A stretch of 64,000 nt of DNA from Devosia faecipullorum. Its GTDB lineage: Bacteria; Pseudomonadota; Alphaproteobacteria; Rhizobiales; Devosiaceae. Position 1 is the stretch's first letter. Each line of letters starts with the position of its first letter. Positions 8,097 through 17,114 of this stretch are shown here, in pieces. Under the pieces are notes generated by a model. The model saw only the letters and a list, made by a program, of their open reading frames with translations. It was not told where the DNA came from and searched no databases. Where the stretch lies: NCBI RefSeq assembly GCF_015158295.1, contig NZ_JACDXV010000004.1, forward strand, positions 1 through 64,000. Direction: 5' to 3'. The position numbers and the translations under genes were made by a program.

Positions 8097-8987
8097 ATGA
8101 AGCGTCGCAATATCGGACTTCTACCCACTCTCGGCGTGTTGGCCACCTTGAGCCTGGTCAGCGCCGCCGTCGCCGAAACGTCTACCGATGTCACAATCCA
8201 GAATGGTGATCGCGCCGTTCCGGCCACCGTGGTGGTGCCGGATGGAGACGGCCCCTTTGCTGCCGTGGTCATGAACCATGGCCATGGCGGCGGTCGCCAG
8301 GAAAACGGCGGTTTCGGCGGCATAGCCAAAGCTCTCGCCGACAAGGGGATTCTGACGATCCGCATGGACTTTCCGGGGTCGGGAGACAGCACGGAGCCTT
8401 TCACCGAAGGCTATCTGTCGAACATGATTTCGGACTCGAATGCCAGCCTGCAATATGTGCTCGACAATTACGCCGTCGATGAGAACCGACTGGGAATTTT
8501 CGGCTACAGCATGGGCGGGCGCATTGCGCTGACCATCGGCGGCACCGAGGGCACTCCCTATCGCGCCATGGGCCTTCTGGCGCCCTCCGCCGATTGGGGC
8601 CAGGACATGATGGTGAGCTTCCTCGGCGGACAGGCGGAATATGACCGGCTCTATGCCGAGTCAGGTGGCGAGAAGGGTTTTGCGGAATTCGTTACCCAAT
8701 GGGGGCAGACGCAGGAATTGAGCCGCCAATGGTTCGATGAAATGATCGCCTCCAAGCCGCTGGAGGTGATTGGCGCCTATGATGGCCCCATGATCGTCGT
8801 CTCCGGCGACAAGGACGACGTGATCCGCGCGAACGTCATTGCCGATCTTGCCAAGGCCTATCCAGACGCAACCAGCATTGTGGTTCCGGATGCAGACCAC
8901 GGATATGGCTTTTACAGCGACCAGCCCGAAGTCACGGCACTCGTCGAAAAGAGTTTTGCTGACTTTTTCGCCGACGCGCTTCGTTGA
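8097..8987 (+). CDS. Secreted alpha/beta hydrolase
   Basis: This 296-residue protein has a signal peptide of about 26 residues (ending SAAVA, then ETS). The serine-hydrolase triad is visible: GYSMGG nucleophile elbow (about residue 143), Asp in SGDKDDV (about 244) and His in DADHGYG (about 274). The HGHGGG segment fits the oxyanion-hole loop. It resembles the prolyl-oligopeptidase/acyl-esterase type of hydrolase, acting in the periplasm or outside the cell; the substrate is unknown. The ATG at 8097 is chosen over upstream starts because the signal peptide begins there. Confidence 0.82.
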   Translation: MKRRNIGLLPTLGVLATLSLVSAAVAETSTDVTIQNGDRAVPATVVVPDGDGPFAAVVMNHGHGGGRQENGGFGGIAKALADKGILTIRMDFPGSGDSTEPFTEGYLSNMISDSNASLQYVLDNYAVDENRLGIFGYSMGGRIALTIGGTEGTPYRAMGLLAPSADWGQDMMVSFLGGQAEYDRLYAESGGEKGFAEFVTQWGQTQELSRQWFDEMIASKPLEVIGAYDGPMIVVSGDKDDVIRANVIADLAKAYPDATSIVVPDADHGYGFYSDQPEVTALVEKSFADFFADALR

Positions 8988-9005
8988 TGACGCATTGCGC
9001 GAATA

Positions 9006-9039
9006 GCCGCGAGGAGTAATCCTTCTCGCGGCGGTTTTT
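9006..9039 (+). terminator. Terminator of the hydrolase gene
   Basis: A 10-base stem (9007-9016 with 9022-9031, one G-T pair) around TAATC is followed by CGGTTTTT. Confidence 0.8.
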
Positions 9040-9086
9040 GGGCTCCAGCACCTTTACCGAGCGCCAGGCCCCCGCCCCTCGCCAGC

Positions 9087-9986
9087 TTATGCAATAGCGG
9101 CGAGGGAGCCGGTGCCGCCTGATGCCTGTACCGACCGCGAGCCGGCGCCGATGGCCGCCGCGAGGCACGCCTGGGGCTGGGCGCCATCGAGCCAGGCATC
9201 GAGAAAGCCGGCATTGAAGGCGTCGCCCGCGCCGGTCGTATCGATGACCCGAACCTGCGGGCTCGGCATGGAAAACACCTCGTCGCCCACGGCCAGCATG
9301 GCGCCGTCGCCGCCGCATTTAAGGGCGACGATGGGGAAATGCCGAGCCAGGATGGCGAGCGCTTCGCGGGGGTCTTCCTCGCCGGTCAGGGCATGGGCTT
9401 CTTCCTGATTGGGCATGAAGATATCGACGCCCGTGCTGCGCTCGAAAAACAGCGGGTCGCGGATCAGATCGTCATCCCAGCTGGGGTCGAGGGAGACAGT
9501 AAGCCCCCTCGCCTTGGCCGCGCTGACCGCGTCGCGCATTTCGTGCAGCGTGGCATATTCGGCTATGTGCAGATGCGCCGCATCCTGCCAGGCCAGCGCC
9601 TGTTCGAAGCTGGCGGGGCGCGCATGCCCGGCTCGGCGGGAAAGGAAGGCGCGGTCATTGTCGTTGACCATCACCACGGTCAATTGCGGACCGGCACTGT
9701 CGTGGCGGTCGAGAAATTGCAGATCGAGCCCCAGCGCCTCGATCTCGCCGACCAGCGCCGTCGACAGGGAATCGGTGCCGAAGCGGGCGACGAGCGCGGC
9801 TTTGCGGCCGCCAGCCACCAGATGCGCCGCCGTGATCAGCGCGCCGCCACCCGGCGTCAGTGCGAAATCGCGCGCGAAGATTTCGCGGCCCAATTGGGGC
9901 ATGCCATCCAGCCCGCGAAACACCAGATCGCAATAGAAGCGGCCAAGGCTGAGGACAGCCCGGGCGTTGGATCGTGTCGATGTCAT
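9087..9986 (-). CDS. PfkB/ribokinase-family carbohydrate kinase
   Basis: This 299-residue kinase phosphorylates a sugar or nucleoside-like substrate with ATP. The N-terminal GGGALITAA region and the C-terminal DTTGAGDAFNAGFL motif (anion hole and catalytic Asp, about residues 249-262) are both intact. It is the last gene of a minus-strand operon and overlaps the transporter ATPase gene by 4 bases, so it probably phosphorylates the imported compound or a product of it. The sequence does not reveal whether the substrate is a hexose, pentose or amino-sugar. Confidence 0.88.
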   Translation of the reverse strand: MTSTRSNARAVLSLGRFYCDLVFRGLDGMPQLGREIFARDFALTPGGGALITAAHLVAGGRKAALVARFGTDSLSTALVGEIEALGLDLQFLDRHDSAGPQLTVVMVNDNDRAFLSRRAGHARPASFEQALAWQDAAHLHIAEYATLHEMRDAVSAAKARGLTVSLDPSWDDDLIRDPLFFERSTGVDIFMPNQEEAHALTGEEDPREALAILARHFPIVALKCGGDGAMLAVGDEVFSMPSPQVRVIDTTGAGDAFNAGFLDAWLDGAQPQACLAAAIGAGSRSVQASGGTGSLAAIA

Positions 9987-11050
9987 GCGCGACCCAGAGC
10001 CTTTTCGTTGGCTGCGTCGAACAGGTAAAGAGCGCCGGCATCGGCATGAACGGACACTGTACTGCCGATAGCGGGCACGACACGGCCCGGAGCCGTCGCC
10101 GTCACCAGCGTCTGGCCGAGCTTGAGATGAACCAGGGTTTCCGACCCCAAAGGCTCGACGGCTTCCACGAGACCGGTGCCGGAGATGCCAGTGCCGCTCG
10201 TCTCGCCCACGACCAAGTCGTGCGGACGGATGCCGACCAGAACCTTGCCCTCATGAGCCGGCAGCGACAGGCCCGTCACCCCAACGCCGTCGATGGAGAG
10301 GCCGCCATTGGCAAGCGTGCCCTCCATCATGTTCATCGAAGGGCTGCCGATGAAGCGCGCGGTGAAGACATCGAGCGGGTTTTCGTAAAGATCGGTGGGG
10401 GAGCCGACCTGCAGGATGTGGCCATCGCGCATCACCACGATCTTGTCGGCCATGGTCATGGCTTCCACCTGATCGTGGGTCACATAGACGATCGTGGTGC
10501 CCAGGCGGCGATGCAGGCTCTTGATCTCCATGCGCATCTGGCTGCGCAATTGCGCATCGAGGTTGGAGAGCGGCTCGTCGAACAGGAAGGCGACCGGGTC
10601 ACGCACCATGGCGCGGCCGATGGCGACGCGCTGCCGCTGCCCACCCGACAATGCCGCCGGACGCCGGTCGAGCAGCTTTTCCAGACCCAGGATCTTGCCG
10701 GTTTCCTCGATCCGCTTCTGCTTCTCGGCCTTGGAGAGCTTGGAGGTATACAGCCCGAAGCCGATATTCTGTCCCACGGTCATGTGCGGATAGATGGCGT
10801 AATTCTGGAACACCATGGCGATGTTGCGGTGCTTGGGCTCGCGCTGGTTCACCACTTCGCCGCCGATCAGCAGATTGCCGCCGGAAATGTCTTCGAGCCC
10901 GGCGATCATGCGCAGGGTCGTGGATTTGCCGCAGCCAGAGGGTCCGACAAAGACCACGAATTCGCCGTCTTCGATAGTGAGGTCGATGCCATGGACGGCG
11001 CGGGTATTGCCATAGGCCTTGACCAGGCCCTGAAGTTCGATCTTGGCCAT
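9983..11050 (-). CDS. ABC transporter ATPase, UgpC/MalK/MsmK type
   Basis: This 355-residue ATPase energises the importer encoded upstream in the operon. Walker A is GPSGCGKST, the signature is LSGGQRQRVAIG, Walker B is VAFLFDEPLS, and a TOBE-type C-terminal regulatory domain follows, as usual for the CUT1 (oligosaccharide and polyol) importer class. It overlaps the lyase gene by one base and the kinase by four. Some members serve several importers, but the position here argues for a dedicated one. Confidence 0.94.
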   Translation of the reverse strand: MAKIELQGLVKAYGNTRAVHGIDLTIEDGEFVVFVGPSGCGKSTTLRMIAGLEDISGGNLLIGGEVVNQREPKHRNIAMVFQNYAIYPHMTVGQNIGFGLYTSKLSKAEKQKRIEETGKILGLEKLLDRRPAALSGGQRQRVAIGRAMVRDPVAFLFDEPLSNLDAQLRSQMRMEIKSLHRRLGTTIVYVTHDQVEAMTMADKIVVMRDGHILQVGSPTDLYENPLDVFTARFIGSPSMNMMEGTLANGGLSIDGVGVTGLSLPAHEGKVLVGIRPHDLVVGETSGTGISGTGLVEAVEPLGSETLVHLKLGQTLVTATAPGRVVPAIGSTVSVHADAGALYLFDAANEKALGRA

Positions 11051-12558
11051 CAGGCTTTTCCCTTCAATGCGTCGAAACGCTCGTTCAGCATGCGCGCGGC
11101 GTCGGACTGACGGCGCAGCAGGTTTTGGTGTTGATCCGCCAGTGCGGCAGCGTCCCTTCTATATCCGGCAACCGCCGCCAGCAGCGGCTTCGGCGCCGGA
11201 CCGCCGAAACGAGTGCGCACGGCAACGAAATATTCGGGCGATACCAGTTCGGCGAACGTGGCTTCATCGAGAGTGGAAGCGCGTCCGGTCGCCTTCTCGA
11301 AGGCAGCGACGAAGGGCGCATAGCCGTCGCTGACCAGGTCACCGCCCATGGCGACGACGGCGCGGGCAACGGCAGCGGCGATTTCGTGACCTTCGCGGAA
11401 GGACAGGCCCTCGCGCCGCACCAGGCTGTCGGCCAGTTCGGTGATGGTGATGCAGGAGCGGCGGATATTCTGGGCCACCCGCGCCGGGTCGATGCGAATT
11501 TGTGCCACCAAGGCCGCCAGCAGGTCGAGCACGCGATAGGCGCTTTCAAATGCGCCATAGCCCATGGACTGGGTTTCGCCCTCGCTGTCATTCATGTCGG
11601 TGAAGGGCGTGTTGTGCATAATTGTCAGCATGGCATGCGCCCTGCCCACGGTCTGGCTGGCCAGATGGCGCAGATGCTCGATCGGCACCGGATTGCGCTT
11701 CTGCGGCATGATCGAGGAGATCTGCACGAGGCTATTGGGCACGTAAATCTGCCCGACCTCGAAGCTGGTCCAGACCTGGAAGTCCTGGATCGGACGACCA
11801 AGATGAAGGAACATCAGCTCGATCGCCGAATAGGTCGAAGTGATATAATCGACCCCGGCAATGCAGGAATAGGAATTTTGCAACGGCGCGGCAAAGCCGA
11901 GCAGTTCGGCAACGCGCGCGCGATCGGTGGGGAAACCGGTCGTGGTGATCGCGGCGGCGCCCATAGGCGAGAGATCGACGATGGCATAGGCATCGAACAG
12001 CCGCCCGATGTCGCGGCCGACAAATTCGATGATGGCCGCCAGATAATGCCCAAACGTGGTCGGCTGCGCCGGCTGGCCATGGGTATAGGCCACGATCAGC
12101 GTGTCCTTTTCCCGCTCGGCGGCGTCGATCAGCGCCGCATGCAGGGTCATGGCCTTGCCGATCAGCACATTGAGCCGCTCGCGCAGGCCGAGCTTGAACA
12201 GCGTATGGTCGATATCGTTGCGCGAGCGCGCGGTATGCAGTCGTCCGCCAAGATCGGGACCAACGCGCTTCTTCAATTCCTTCTCGATGAGGAAGAAGAA
12301 GTCTTCCACCTCACCGGTATAGACCAATCGCGAAGGATCGATCTCGGCATCGATATTGTCCAGCGCGCGCGCAATCTCGCCGGCCTGATCCGGGGCGACA
12401 ATACCGGTTTCGGCCAGCATCACCAGATGGGCGCGGTCGATGGCGCGGAAGCCCTCGACGTGGTGGTTCTTGGCGCCGTCGAACAGCGGCGCCAGCACGG
12501 TCTCTTTGTAAACCGGGTCCGGAAAGACGGAATGATCGGAAAGACGGGGATCGGTCAT
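11050..12558 (-). CDS. Argininosuccinate lyase-superfamily C-N lyase, probably catabolic paralogue
   Basis: This 502-residue protein belongs to the fumarase/aspartase/argininosuccinate lyase superfamily, which eliminates an amine or alcohol from a substituted succinate to leave fumarate. The YTHGQPAQPT segment matches the catalytic His region, and SSIMPQKRNP is the superfamily signature with its catalytic Ser. ArgH normally reads PQKKNPD at this place. It lies inside a sugar-type ABC operon, between ATPase and permease genes, away from arginine genes. I infer a dedicated step on the imported compound, comparable to ethylenediamine-disuccinate lyase of the same superfamily, rather than arginine synthesis. 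Annotation as argH is the alternative. Confidence 0.8.
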   Translation of the reverse strand: MTDPRLSDHSVFPDPVYKETVLAPLFDGAKNHHVEGFRAIDRAHLVMLAETGIVAPDQAGEIARALDNIDAEIDPSRLVYTGEVEDFFFLIEKELKKRVGPDLGGRLHTARSRNDIDHTLFKLGLRERLNVLIGKAMTLHAALIDAAEREKDTLIVAYTHGQPAQPTTFGHYLAAIIEFVGRDIGRLFDAYAIVDLSPMGAAAITTTGFPTDRARVAELLGFAAPLQNSYSCIAGVDYITSTYSAIELMFLHLGRPIQDFQVWTSFEVGQIYVPNSLVQISSIMPQKRNPVPIEHLRHLASQTVGRAHAMLTIMHNTPFTDMNDSEGETQSMGYGAFESAYRVLDLLAALVAQIRIDPARVAQNIRRSCITITELADSLVRREGLSFREGHEIAAAVARAVVAMGGDLVSDGYAPFVAAFEKATGRASTLDEATFAELVSPEYFVAVRTRFGGPAPKPLLAAVAGYRRDAAALADQHQNLLRRQSDAARMLNERFDALKGKA

Positions 12559-12561
12559 TGC

Positions 12562-13419
12562 TTAACCCTTGAGGCCGGCCAGCATGACGCCGCGCACGAT
12601 GAACCGCTGCAGAGCCAGGAATACGAGGAGCGTCGGAATGGTGCCGATAGCGGCGCCGGTCATGATCAGCTCCCACTGAATGGACGATTCCGCCGAGAAG
12701 CTCGAGATGCCCACCGGCAGCGTATAAAGCTCCTTGGACGTGGTCACGATCAGCGGCCAGAAGAACGCCGTCCAATTGCCCAGGAAGGTGAAGATGGCGA
12801 GGGCCGAAATAGCCGGCACCACCATGGGCATGGCGATCTTCCACCAGATGGTGAATTCGTTGAGCCCATCGACACGCGCCGCTTCGAGGAAGTCATTGGG
12901 CACGCCCTCGAAGAACTGCTTCATCAGGAAGGTGCCGAAGGCCGTCATCATGCCGGGGAACATGATGCCCCAATAGGAGTCGATCCATCCGAGCTGGCTG
13001 GACATCAGATACCACGGGATCACCAGCATTTCGGTGGGGATCATCAGCGTCGAGAGGATGGCGAGGAAAATGAAATAGCGGCCGCGGAACTCGAACTTGG
13101 CCAGCGTGTAGCCCACGAGGCTGTCGAAGAACACGTTGGAGAGCGTCACCGTCAGCGCGATGAAGGTCGAGTTGAGGAACCACCGCATGAAGCGGCCATC
13201 GCCCAGAACCTTGATGTAATTGTCGAGTGTCGGCGCGGCAGGGATGAGGCGCAGGTCATAGACCTGGCCCGAGGTCTTGAGCGAGGTCGAGAACATGAAC
13301 AGCAGCGGCGTAATCATGATCAGCCCGCCGATCAGCAGCAGCGTCCAGGCGATGATGCGGCCGGGGCGAATTTCGCGGCGATTGGCCGCCAGTTCCCTGG
13401 TTTCGGTCATGGCGGTCAT
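12562..13419 (-). CDS. ABC sugar-type permease, MalG family
   Basis: This inner-membrane permease of about 285 residues has six predicted segments and an EAA loop (EAARVDGLNEF...KIAMPMVVPAI) that docks to the ATPase. The order SBP-MalF-MalG-lyase-ATPase-kinase is a CUT1-like importer operon. It overlaps the partner permease by four bases and ends three bases before the lyase start. The ATG at 13410 (METRE after MTA) could be used instead of 13419. Confidence 0.92.
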   Translation of the reverse strand: MTAMTETRELAANRREIRPGRIIAWTLLLIGGLIMITPLLFMFSTSLKTSGQVYDLRLIPAAPTLDNYIKVLGDGRFMRWFLNSTFIALTVTLSNVFFDSLVGYTLAKFEFRGRYFIFLAILSTLMIPTEMLVIPWYLMSSQLGWIDSYWGIMFPGMMTAFGTFLMKQFFEGVPNDFLEAARVDGLNEFTIWWKIAMPMVVPAISALAIFTFLGNWTAFFWPLIVTTSKELYTLPVGISSFSAESSIQWELIMTGAAIGTIPTLLVFLALQRFIVRGVMLAGLKG

Positions 13420-14348
13420 TTCTTTTCCCTCAGCACATAGAGCTGGAGCAGCGATACGATGAGCAGGATAGTGAACAGCACCACGGTCTGCGCCGCGGCA
13501 TAGCCCATCTGATAGGACGAGAAGGCAGTCTGATAGATCATGAGCACCAGCGGCTTGGTCGCGTTCAGCGGCCCGCCCGGATCATTGGTGGTCATGTTGT
13601 AGACTTGGTCGAAAATGCGCAGGAAGCCGATGGACGAGAACACGACCAGGAACACGGTGGTGGGCTTGAGCAGCGGAATGGTGATCTTGCGCAGAATGGC
13701 CCCGTCACCCAGCCCGTCGATGCGCGCGGCCTCGTAGAAGGTCGAGGGGATGGCGCGCAGCCCGGCCATGAAGATGATGATCTGGAAGCCGAGTCCGGCC
13801 CAGATCGCCGGAATGAGAATGGAGATCAGCGCCTGATCGACCGAGCGCAGGAAAGGCTGTTGGGCAATACCGATCGTGCTGAGAAAGCCGTTGATCACGC
13901 CAATTGGCACGGGCTGGTAGAACCAGCGCCACACCCAGCCCATGGCCGCCGCCGTGGTCAGATAGGGCAGGAAATAGAGTGCGCGGATGAAGCCGTGCAT
14001 GAACCGCACGCGGTCGAGGTAATAGGCGATGATGAAGGAGATCACCAGGCTGACCGGCGTACCGATGATCAGATAGAGGAACGTGTTCTGAAACACCTTC
14101 CAGAAGATCGGATCGGCGAACATCTTCTGGTAATTCGCAAAGCCGATAAACTGGGCCGGCCGCAGCAGGTCCCAATTGGTCAGCGACAGCCAGAAGGCCT
14201 GAAAAGTGGGATAAAACCGGATTCCGGCGTAAAAGATGATCGGAAGGGCCAGAAAGGCCCAGGCCCAGATCACACGCTTGGTACCGATATTCAGGCGATC
14301 CCAGAAGCGAGACGGGCCTGCGGGGGAAGTTGCGTTTGCCGACGCCAT
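13416..14348 (-). CDS. ABC sugar-type permease, MalF family
   Basis: This 310-residue permease has six membrane segments and the EAA loop EAARIDGLGDGAILRKITIP. The ATG at 14348 is preferred because AAGGAG lies just upstream; an open frame continues to 14396 but reads through the intercistronic hairpin. It pairs with the MalG-type permease encoded next to it. Confidence 0.92.
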   Translation of the reverse strand: MASANATSPAGPSRFWDRLNIGTKRVIWAWAFLALPIIFYAGIRFYPTFQAFWLSLTNWDLLRPAQFIGFANYQKMFADPIFWKVFQNTFLYLIIGTPVSLVISFIIAYYLDRVRFMHGFIRALYFLPYLTTAAAMGWVWRWFYQPVPIGVINGFLSTIGIAQQPFLRSVDQALISILIPAIWAGLGFQIIIFMAGLRAIPSTFYEAARIDGLGDGAILRKITIPLLKPTTVFLVVFSSIGFLRIFDQVYNMTTNDPGGPLNATKPLVLMIYQTAFSSYQMGYAAAQTVVLFTILLIVSLLQLYVLREKK

Positions 14349-14371
14349 GATCGCTCCTTGGGAAGCATGCG

Positions 14372-14400
14372 ACCGATGGCGGCGTGACGCCGCCATCGGT
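14372..14400 (-). promoter_or_regulatory. Intercistronic hairpin between binding-protein and permease genes
   Basis: A 13-base perfect inverted repeat with a three-base loop sits in the 72-base gap between the binding-protein stop and the permease start, with no T tract after it. Such hairpins commonly stabilise the upstream mRNA segment so that the binding protein is made in excess of the permeases. Confidence 0.6.
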
Positions 14401-14420
14401 CAATTGTCTGGACGTTAGGC

Positions 14421-15659
14421 TTACTGACGGCCGCCGTCGATGATGGCCTGTTCGGCTGCGGCGGCCTGGGCGATCGCATCTTCGATCGACTGGCCTTCGA
14501 GCAGAACGCGGTTGACCATGTCGATCGAGGTCTGGCGCTGGGCCGCTTCGTCATAGAACTGCGTGGTGTACGCATATTCGAGGCCCTTGAGGAAGGGACC
14601 ACGGATCGGGTCGGCCAGGTTGGCGTCCGTCAGGGCGACGTCGCGGCGAGCCGGCAGTTCACCAACGGTTTCCAGCCAGATTTCCATCGCCTCGGGCGAG
14701 GAGATGTAGGCGAGGAACTTCTGGGCGGCTTCCAGCTCTTCACCTTCGGCAGTCGCGCCGATGGCATTGGCGAAATAGCTCGAATAGTTGGAGCGCAGGC
14801 CATCTTCATTGGCCGGCAGTTCGACAACGCCCCACTCGAACGGGTTGCTGGCGAAGGCGCCGAGACGGAAGGTGCCGTCAATGGTCATTGCGGCCATGCC
14901 GGCGCGGAATGCAGCCTGGCCTTCATCCATGAAGCCGATGAGACCGACCTTTTGCTCGGTCTGAAGGTCGGTATAGAACTTCAGCGCCGCAGCACCGGCA
15001 GCGTCGTCATAGGCGACATTGCCTTCAGCGTCGTAAGGCACACCGCCGAACTGGCGGATCAGGGCTTCACGCCACCAATGGTGGTCCTGGCCGGCCATGT
15101 CCATGGTGATGCCGGCGGTGGTGATGTTGCCGCCGCCATCGCGCTTGGTGGTGGCTTCGGCGGCCGTCAGCAATTCGTCGAGAGTGCTCGGGGGCTGGAC
15201 GCCAGCTTCCTCGAAGATCGCCTTGTTATAGAACAATGCGAGCGAGCGCACGGCAGTGGGCAGGCCATAATAGTCTTCGCCGCGCTTCATCGCCGAAACG
15301 ATCGGAAAGAATTCCGATTCGATCTGGTCATGCGGGAACACAGCCGGATCAAGCGGCTTGATCAGCCCACCATTCACGAACTGGTCGGTCCAGCCGTAAA
15401 ACAGCTGCACGACGTCCGGACCCTGGCCGGCAACCTTGGCCGCAACGACGCGGGTCTGGTAATCGGCATAGGGGAAAGTGGTGTGCTTGACGGTGATATC
15501 CGGGTTGGCCGCTTCGAAATTTGCGATCAGCTTGTCCATTGCCTGGACGCGGCTGTCGAAAACATACTGCCAATATTCGATTTCCACAGCCTGGGCGGAG
15601 CCCAGTGCCAAAAAGCTAATGCCAGCCGCAAGCGCCGTCATCTTTGCTTTGGTGAACAT
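14421..15659 (-). CDS. Periplasmic sugar-type solute-binding protein
   Basis: This 412-residue extracellular solute-binding protein of family 1 has a signal peptide ending at about residue 24 (GSAQA, then VEIEYW) and the usual two-lobe pattern with GKMAMTIDG-like text (RAGMAAMTIDGTF). It is the first gene of the importer operon, with a GGAGGG ribosome-binding site. It delivers the substrate to the two permeases. The ligand cannot be deduced from sequence; neighbouring deacetylases suggest an acetylated amino-sugar or similar conjugate. Confidence 0.92.
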   Translation of the reverse strand: MFTKAKMTALAAGISFLALGSAQAVEIEYWQYVFDSRVQAMDKLIANFEAANPDITVKHTTFPYADYQTRVVAAKVAGQGPDVVQLFYGWTDQFVNGGLIKPLDPAVFPHDQIESEFFPIVSAMKRGEDYYGLPTAVRSLALFYNKAIFEEAGVQPPSTLDELLTAAEATTKRDGGGNITTAGITMDMAGQDHHWWREALIRQFGGVPYDAEGNVAYDDAAGAAALKFYTDLQTEQKVGLIGFMDEGQAAFRAGMAAMTIDGTFRLGAFASNPFEWGVVELPANEDGLRSNYSSYFANAIGATAEGEELEAAQKFLAYISSPEAMEIWLETVGELPARRDVALTDANLADPIRGPFLKGLEYAYTTQFYDEAAQRQTSIDMVNRVLLEGQSIEDAIAQAAAAEQAIIDGGRQ

Positions 15660-15772
15660 TCAATCCCTCCTGTAGGGCCGCCGATCCTCCGGTGGCCAAC
15701 TCTGGTGCGAGACAGGCGCACGACCGCCAATCCACCCTTAGCGTGGAATATGTGACCTTCGCTTGTCAATAA

Positions 15773-15792
15773 AATAATCTACTTGAGTTATT
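15773..15792. promoter_or_regulatory. Probable ROK-regulator operator in the divergent control region
   Basis: A 20-base dyad with AATAA/TTATT arms lies between the binding-protein gene and the ROK gene, in a conspicuously AT-rich stretch. Its minus strand contains TAACTCAAGT, repeated at 24414-24424 upstream of the second deacetylase gene, with 13 of 18 aligned bases identical. Confidence 0.6.
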
Positions 15793-15859
15793 ATGTGCCC
15801 CGGCTAGTTTGGTTTCAGTTTCATGTGCTAGCAGTAGCGCGCCCGGAGGAAAGCCCATC

Positions 15860-17089
15860 TTGAATAGCCGCAGCAAACGCAATCTGCGTCAGCGCGTTGC
15901 CATTGGCTCCAATCCGGAGCGCAATCGCGCTCACAATCGCCGGGTCGTCCTCGAAGTCATTCGCATGCATGAGCATCTTGGACGCACGGAAATCGCCCGC
16001 CGCGCGCAGCTCACTCCGCAGGCCGTGGCTAATATCGTCGAAGAATTGCTCGATGAGGGCCTACTGATCGAACTCGGGCGGCTGCGCTCCGGCCGCGGTC
16101 AGCCGCCGATCCAGTTTGCCGTCAATCCCAATGGCCCGATGACCGCCGGCATCGAAGTTGCCGCCGACCATATGGTGACGGTGCTGCTCGATCTTTCGGG
16201 CGGCGTGCGTGGCCAGTCCATCGTCGCGCTGACCCCGGACGGCCAGGGCCCGGACGTCGTGCCTGAACGCGCTGCCGGCGAAGTGCGGAAATTGCAGGCT
16301 TCTCTGGGCGCCGACAGCAGCACGCTGCTCGGCATCGGCGTCGTCATGCCTGGCCCCTTCGAGATCGAAGGCATGAGCTCGGTTGGTCCGGCCACCCTGC
16401 CCGGCTGGACCGGCGTCGATCCGGCGCCGCTTTTCGCCAAGGCGACCGGCCAGCATGTGGTTGTGGAAAACGACGCCACCGCCGCCGTGGTCGGCGAGCG
16501 GCTTTACGGCGCCGGCAGGCAATTGGGCAGCTTCTGCTACCTCTATTTCGGCGTCGGCCTCGGCCTCGGCGTCATTCAGGACGGGCGCCCGATGCGCGGC
16601 GCATTCGGCAATGCCGGCGAGATCGGCCATGTCGGGCTCACGCCGCGCAATGGCAAGGGCGTCTATGGCCCGGCGGGCGCGCTCGAACGGCTGGTTTCCG
16701 TCTTCGCACTGCGCGAGCGCCTGGCAATGGCCGGCATCTATACGGCCAATGTCGAGGACATCCAGAAGCTGCATGACGAAAACAACCAGACCCTGCTGGA
16801 CTGGATAAAAATGGCCGCCGACTATCTCGCGCCCACCGTCGCCATGCTCGAAAACATCTTCGACCCCGAAGCGGTGATCTTCGGCGGCGGCCTGCCCGAT
16901 TCCGTCTTCGATGCGGTGATCGCGGCGCTGGAGCCGCTGCCGGTCTCGGTGGCGACCCGCCTGCAACGCACGCATCCGCGCGTCGCGCGCGGGCAGACGG
17001 GCCAGTTGACTGCCGCGCTCGGGGCCGCCGCCCTGCCGCTGCTCGATACGGTTTCGCCTCATCTCAGTGTTGCCGCCCCGGCAGGCTGA
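15860..17089 (+). CDS. ROK-family transcriptional regulator (NagC/XylR type)
   Basis: This 409-residue regulator has an N-terminal winged helix-turn-helix (GRTEIARRAQLTPQAVANIVEELL) followed by a ROK sugar-binding domain with ENDATAAVVGE and GFGLG-type glycine loops. The TTG at 15860 is chosen because GGAGGA lies nine bases before it; an upstream TTG at 15809 has no such site. It is divergent from the importer operon and leads the deacetylase operon, so it probably represses both in the absence of ligand. Oddly, after GEIGH the usual zinc-binding CxCGxxGCxE is replaced by VYGPAGALE, so the structural zinc site is missing. Confidence 0.9.
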   Translation: MNSRSKRNLRQRVAIGSNPERNRAHNRRVVLEVIRMHEHLGRTEIARRAQLTPQAVANIVEELLDEGLLIELGRLRSGRGQPPIQFAVNPNGPMTAGIEVAADHMVTVLLDLSGGVRGQSIVALTPDGQGPDVVPERAAGEVRKLQASLGADSSTLLGIGVVMPGPFEIEGMSSVGPATLPGWTGVDPAPLFAKATGQHVVVENDATAAVVGERLYGAGRQLGSFCYLYFGVGLGLGVIQDGRPMRGAFGNAGEIGHVGLTPRNGKGVYGPAGALERLVSVFALRERLAMAGIYTANVEDIQKLHDENNQTLLDWIKMAADYLAPTVAMLENIFDPEAVIFGGGLPDSVFDAVIAALEPLPVSVATRLQRTHPRVARGQTGQLTAALGAAALPLLDTVSPHLSVAAPAG

Positions 17090-17114
17090 CCTTTTTTTGT
17101 TCGGGAATTTGCTG

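Noticed and set aside
11125..13440. 771-codon open frame on the plus strand
   Set aside because: It runs antisense to the ArgH-like and permease genes, with no domain or ribosome-binding site support.
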